Positions 6,002-6,516 of a stretch of DNA of 6,516 nt are shown piece after piece. Origin of the DNA: Desulfamplus sp. (GTDB lineage Bacteria > Desulfobacterota > Desulfobacteria > Desulfobacterales > Desulfobacteraceae); the NCBI GenBank assembly GCA_015232935.1, contig JADFYT010000135.1:1-6516 (forward strand). Direction: 5' to 3'. The notes under the pieces were generated by a model. That model saw nothing but the letters and a program-made list of their open reading frames with translations, was not told where the DNA came from and made no database searches. The translations under genes and the position numbers were made by a program. Within the stretch, counting starts at the first letter, position 1. The number at the start of each line of letters is the position of its first letter.

Positions 6002-6298
6002 TCAGTGTTCTGCCAGATCCCTGTGTTCAAGATCAATGCCGATAGCTTTCATCACTATATCTGCCACAGAGCCGAAAAGAAGGCCCATGACCGGTATCAA
6101 CAAGATTGTAAGAAGCGAAAAATAGAGGTGGCTCTCATTGTAAAGATCTCCCCACATTTTAAGAAGCCCTGTAAGCCCTCTGGTGTCTGCCACTATTACC
6201 ACCAGTGCCGCTTTTTCGCCCGCGGCAAGAACTGTCTGCGGCAGAAGAACGCACATCGCGATAACAAGAGTGCTGATTTTCATCCAAATTTCTTTCAT
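6002..6298 (-). CDS. Small exported/one-TM protein of the TauE/SafE locus, unknown function
   Basis: 98 residues. A signal peptide or first TM (hydrophobic 8-24, cleavage near VLA-AG) is followed by about 30 extracytoplasmic residues (VVIVADTRGLTGLLKMWGDL), the motif YNESHLYFSL, one TM at about 58-83, and a short charged tail IGIDLEHRDLAEH. From memory, small proteins with an ADTR motif, an LYNESHLYF motif and a DLAEH end occur next to TauE/SafE permeases in sulfate reducers; no function is established. It could be a permease subunit or chaperone. Two ATGs adjoin (6301 and 6298); the second is preferred because GGAGG (6304-6308) is five bases away rather than two. The permease follows after 107 bases, with its own possible promoter between. 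Confidence 0.8.
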   Translation of the reverse strand: MKEIWMKISTLVIAMCVLLPQTVLAAGEKAALVVIVADTRGLTGLLKMWGDLYNESHLYFSLLTILLIPVMGLLFGSVADIVMKAIGIDLEHRDLAEH

Positions 6299-6380
6299 CA
6301 TTTCCTCCAGGTTTGTTTGTTGTTTTTAAGTTAAAAAAACTTGCCTATGTTCAAAGCCTTTTACCTATGCTTTGGGTTCA

Positions 6381-6516
6381 CTATTCTTTATTCTGAAGTT
6401 GGGTATTACCAAGTTTCGTGCCATATGGTTCCAATGCCCGCAAAAGGTCGCTCATTCCATTAAATCGACATGCCGCGGCATAGACACTGTAGCAAGATAT
6501 GGAGGAGAGGAGATAG
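6381..6516 (-). CDS. Possible 3' end of an upstream minus-strand gene (partial, unrecognised)
   Basis: One minus-strand frame is open from the window edge for 44 codons to a TAG at 6383-6381. The translation ends in SDLLRALEPYGTKLGNTQ and then LQNKE. The composition looks protein-like, but about one random 44-codon frame in eight would be open, and no family is recognisable. It has the same direction as the cluster and would end 82 bases before the small membrane protein. If real, the sigma-54-like motif lies inside its last codons. Confidence 0.3.
   Translation of the reverse strand, partial: YLLSSISCYSVYAAACRFNGMSDLLRALEPYGTKLGNTQLQNKE
6408..6423 (-). promoter_or_regulatory. Candidate sigma-54 (-24/-12) promoter for the small-protein/permease cluster
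   Basis: The minus strand reads TGGCACGAAACTTGGT. It matches the sigma-54 consensus TGGCACG-N4-TTGCW at all seven bases of the -24 element and four of five of the -12 element, with exact spacing; the only mismatch is GG instead of GC at -12, a base normally well conserved. Transcription would start near 6396, giving a leader of about 100 bases before ATG 6298. Sigma-54 control is common in Desulfobacterota and would imply an AAA+ activator encoded elsewhere. Confidence 0.5.
6470..6481. promoter_or_regulatory. Perfect 12-bp palindrome upstream of the sigma-54-like motif
   Basis: ATGCCGCGGCAT is fully self-complementary. It lies about 47 bases upstream of the -24 element, that is near -75 relative to the expected start, a usual place for activator binding sites of sigma-54 promoters. 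It is GC-rich in an AT-leaning context. It may also just be coding sequence of the possible upstream gene. Confidence 0.3.

Overview
The window looks like chromosomal DNA of a sulfate-reducing type Desulfobacterota (former Deltaproteobacteria, Desulfobacterales-like). The evidence is the moderate-to-low GC content, a TauE/SafE exporter paired with a small DLAEH-ending membrane protein and a DUF4881-like lipoprotein, a stand-alone NtrC-type receiver, and a very good sigma-54 -24/-12 motif. The taxonomic call rests on family recall, not on a marker gene.

Layout. Positions 1-260 are non-coding, with a strong inverted repeat at the very start and a dispersed-repeat copy just before a ribosome binding site. 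Positions 261-2369 (+) encode one large exported protein: a seven-repeat beta-propeller-like region, a calcium-loop-like 'choice-of-anchor X' segment, and a tandemly duplicated two-cysteine domain at the C terminus. A short AT-rich hairpin (2424-2449) separates it from everything else, which lies on the minus strand.

The minus strand, in transcription order (right to left), has: a possible C-terminal coding fragment at the window edge (6516-6381); a small signal-peptide plus one-TM protein (6298-6002); a TauE/SafE-family permease (5894-4842); a DUF4881-like lipoprotein (4801-4205); a terminator-like hairpin (4157-4122); a two-TM protein with a periplasmic domain (4080-3232); a single-domain response regulator (3159-2776); a non-coding repeat block (2736-2632) and a palindrome; and an entericidin-like mini-lipoprotein (2564-2430).

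The likely working unit is the minus-strand cell-envelope cluster. The permease would move a sulfur oxyanion or organosulfur anion across the inner membrane. The small membrane protein and the lipoprotein are its conserved but uncharacterised companions. The two-TM protein and CheY-like receiver look like a signalling or regulatory appendix without a histidine kinase in view. A sigma-54-type promoter with an upstream palindrome could drive the cluster, and a sigma-70-like promoter lies just upstream of the permease.

I do not see a demonstrably new defence or mobile system. The most unusual items are the architecture of the exported propeller protein with its recently duplicated Cys domain, a family of intergenic repeats near several gene boundaries, and the uncharacterised genes around the exporter.
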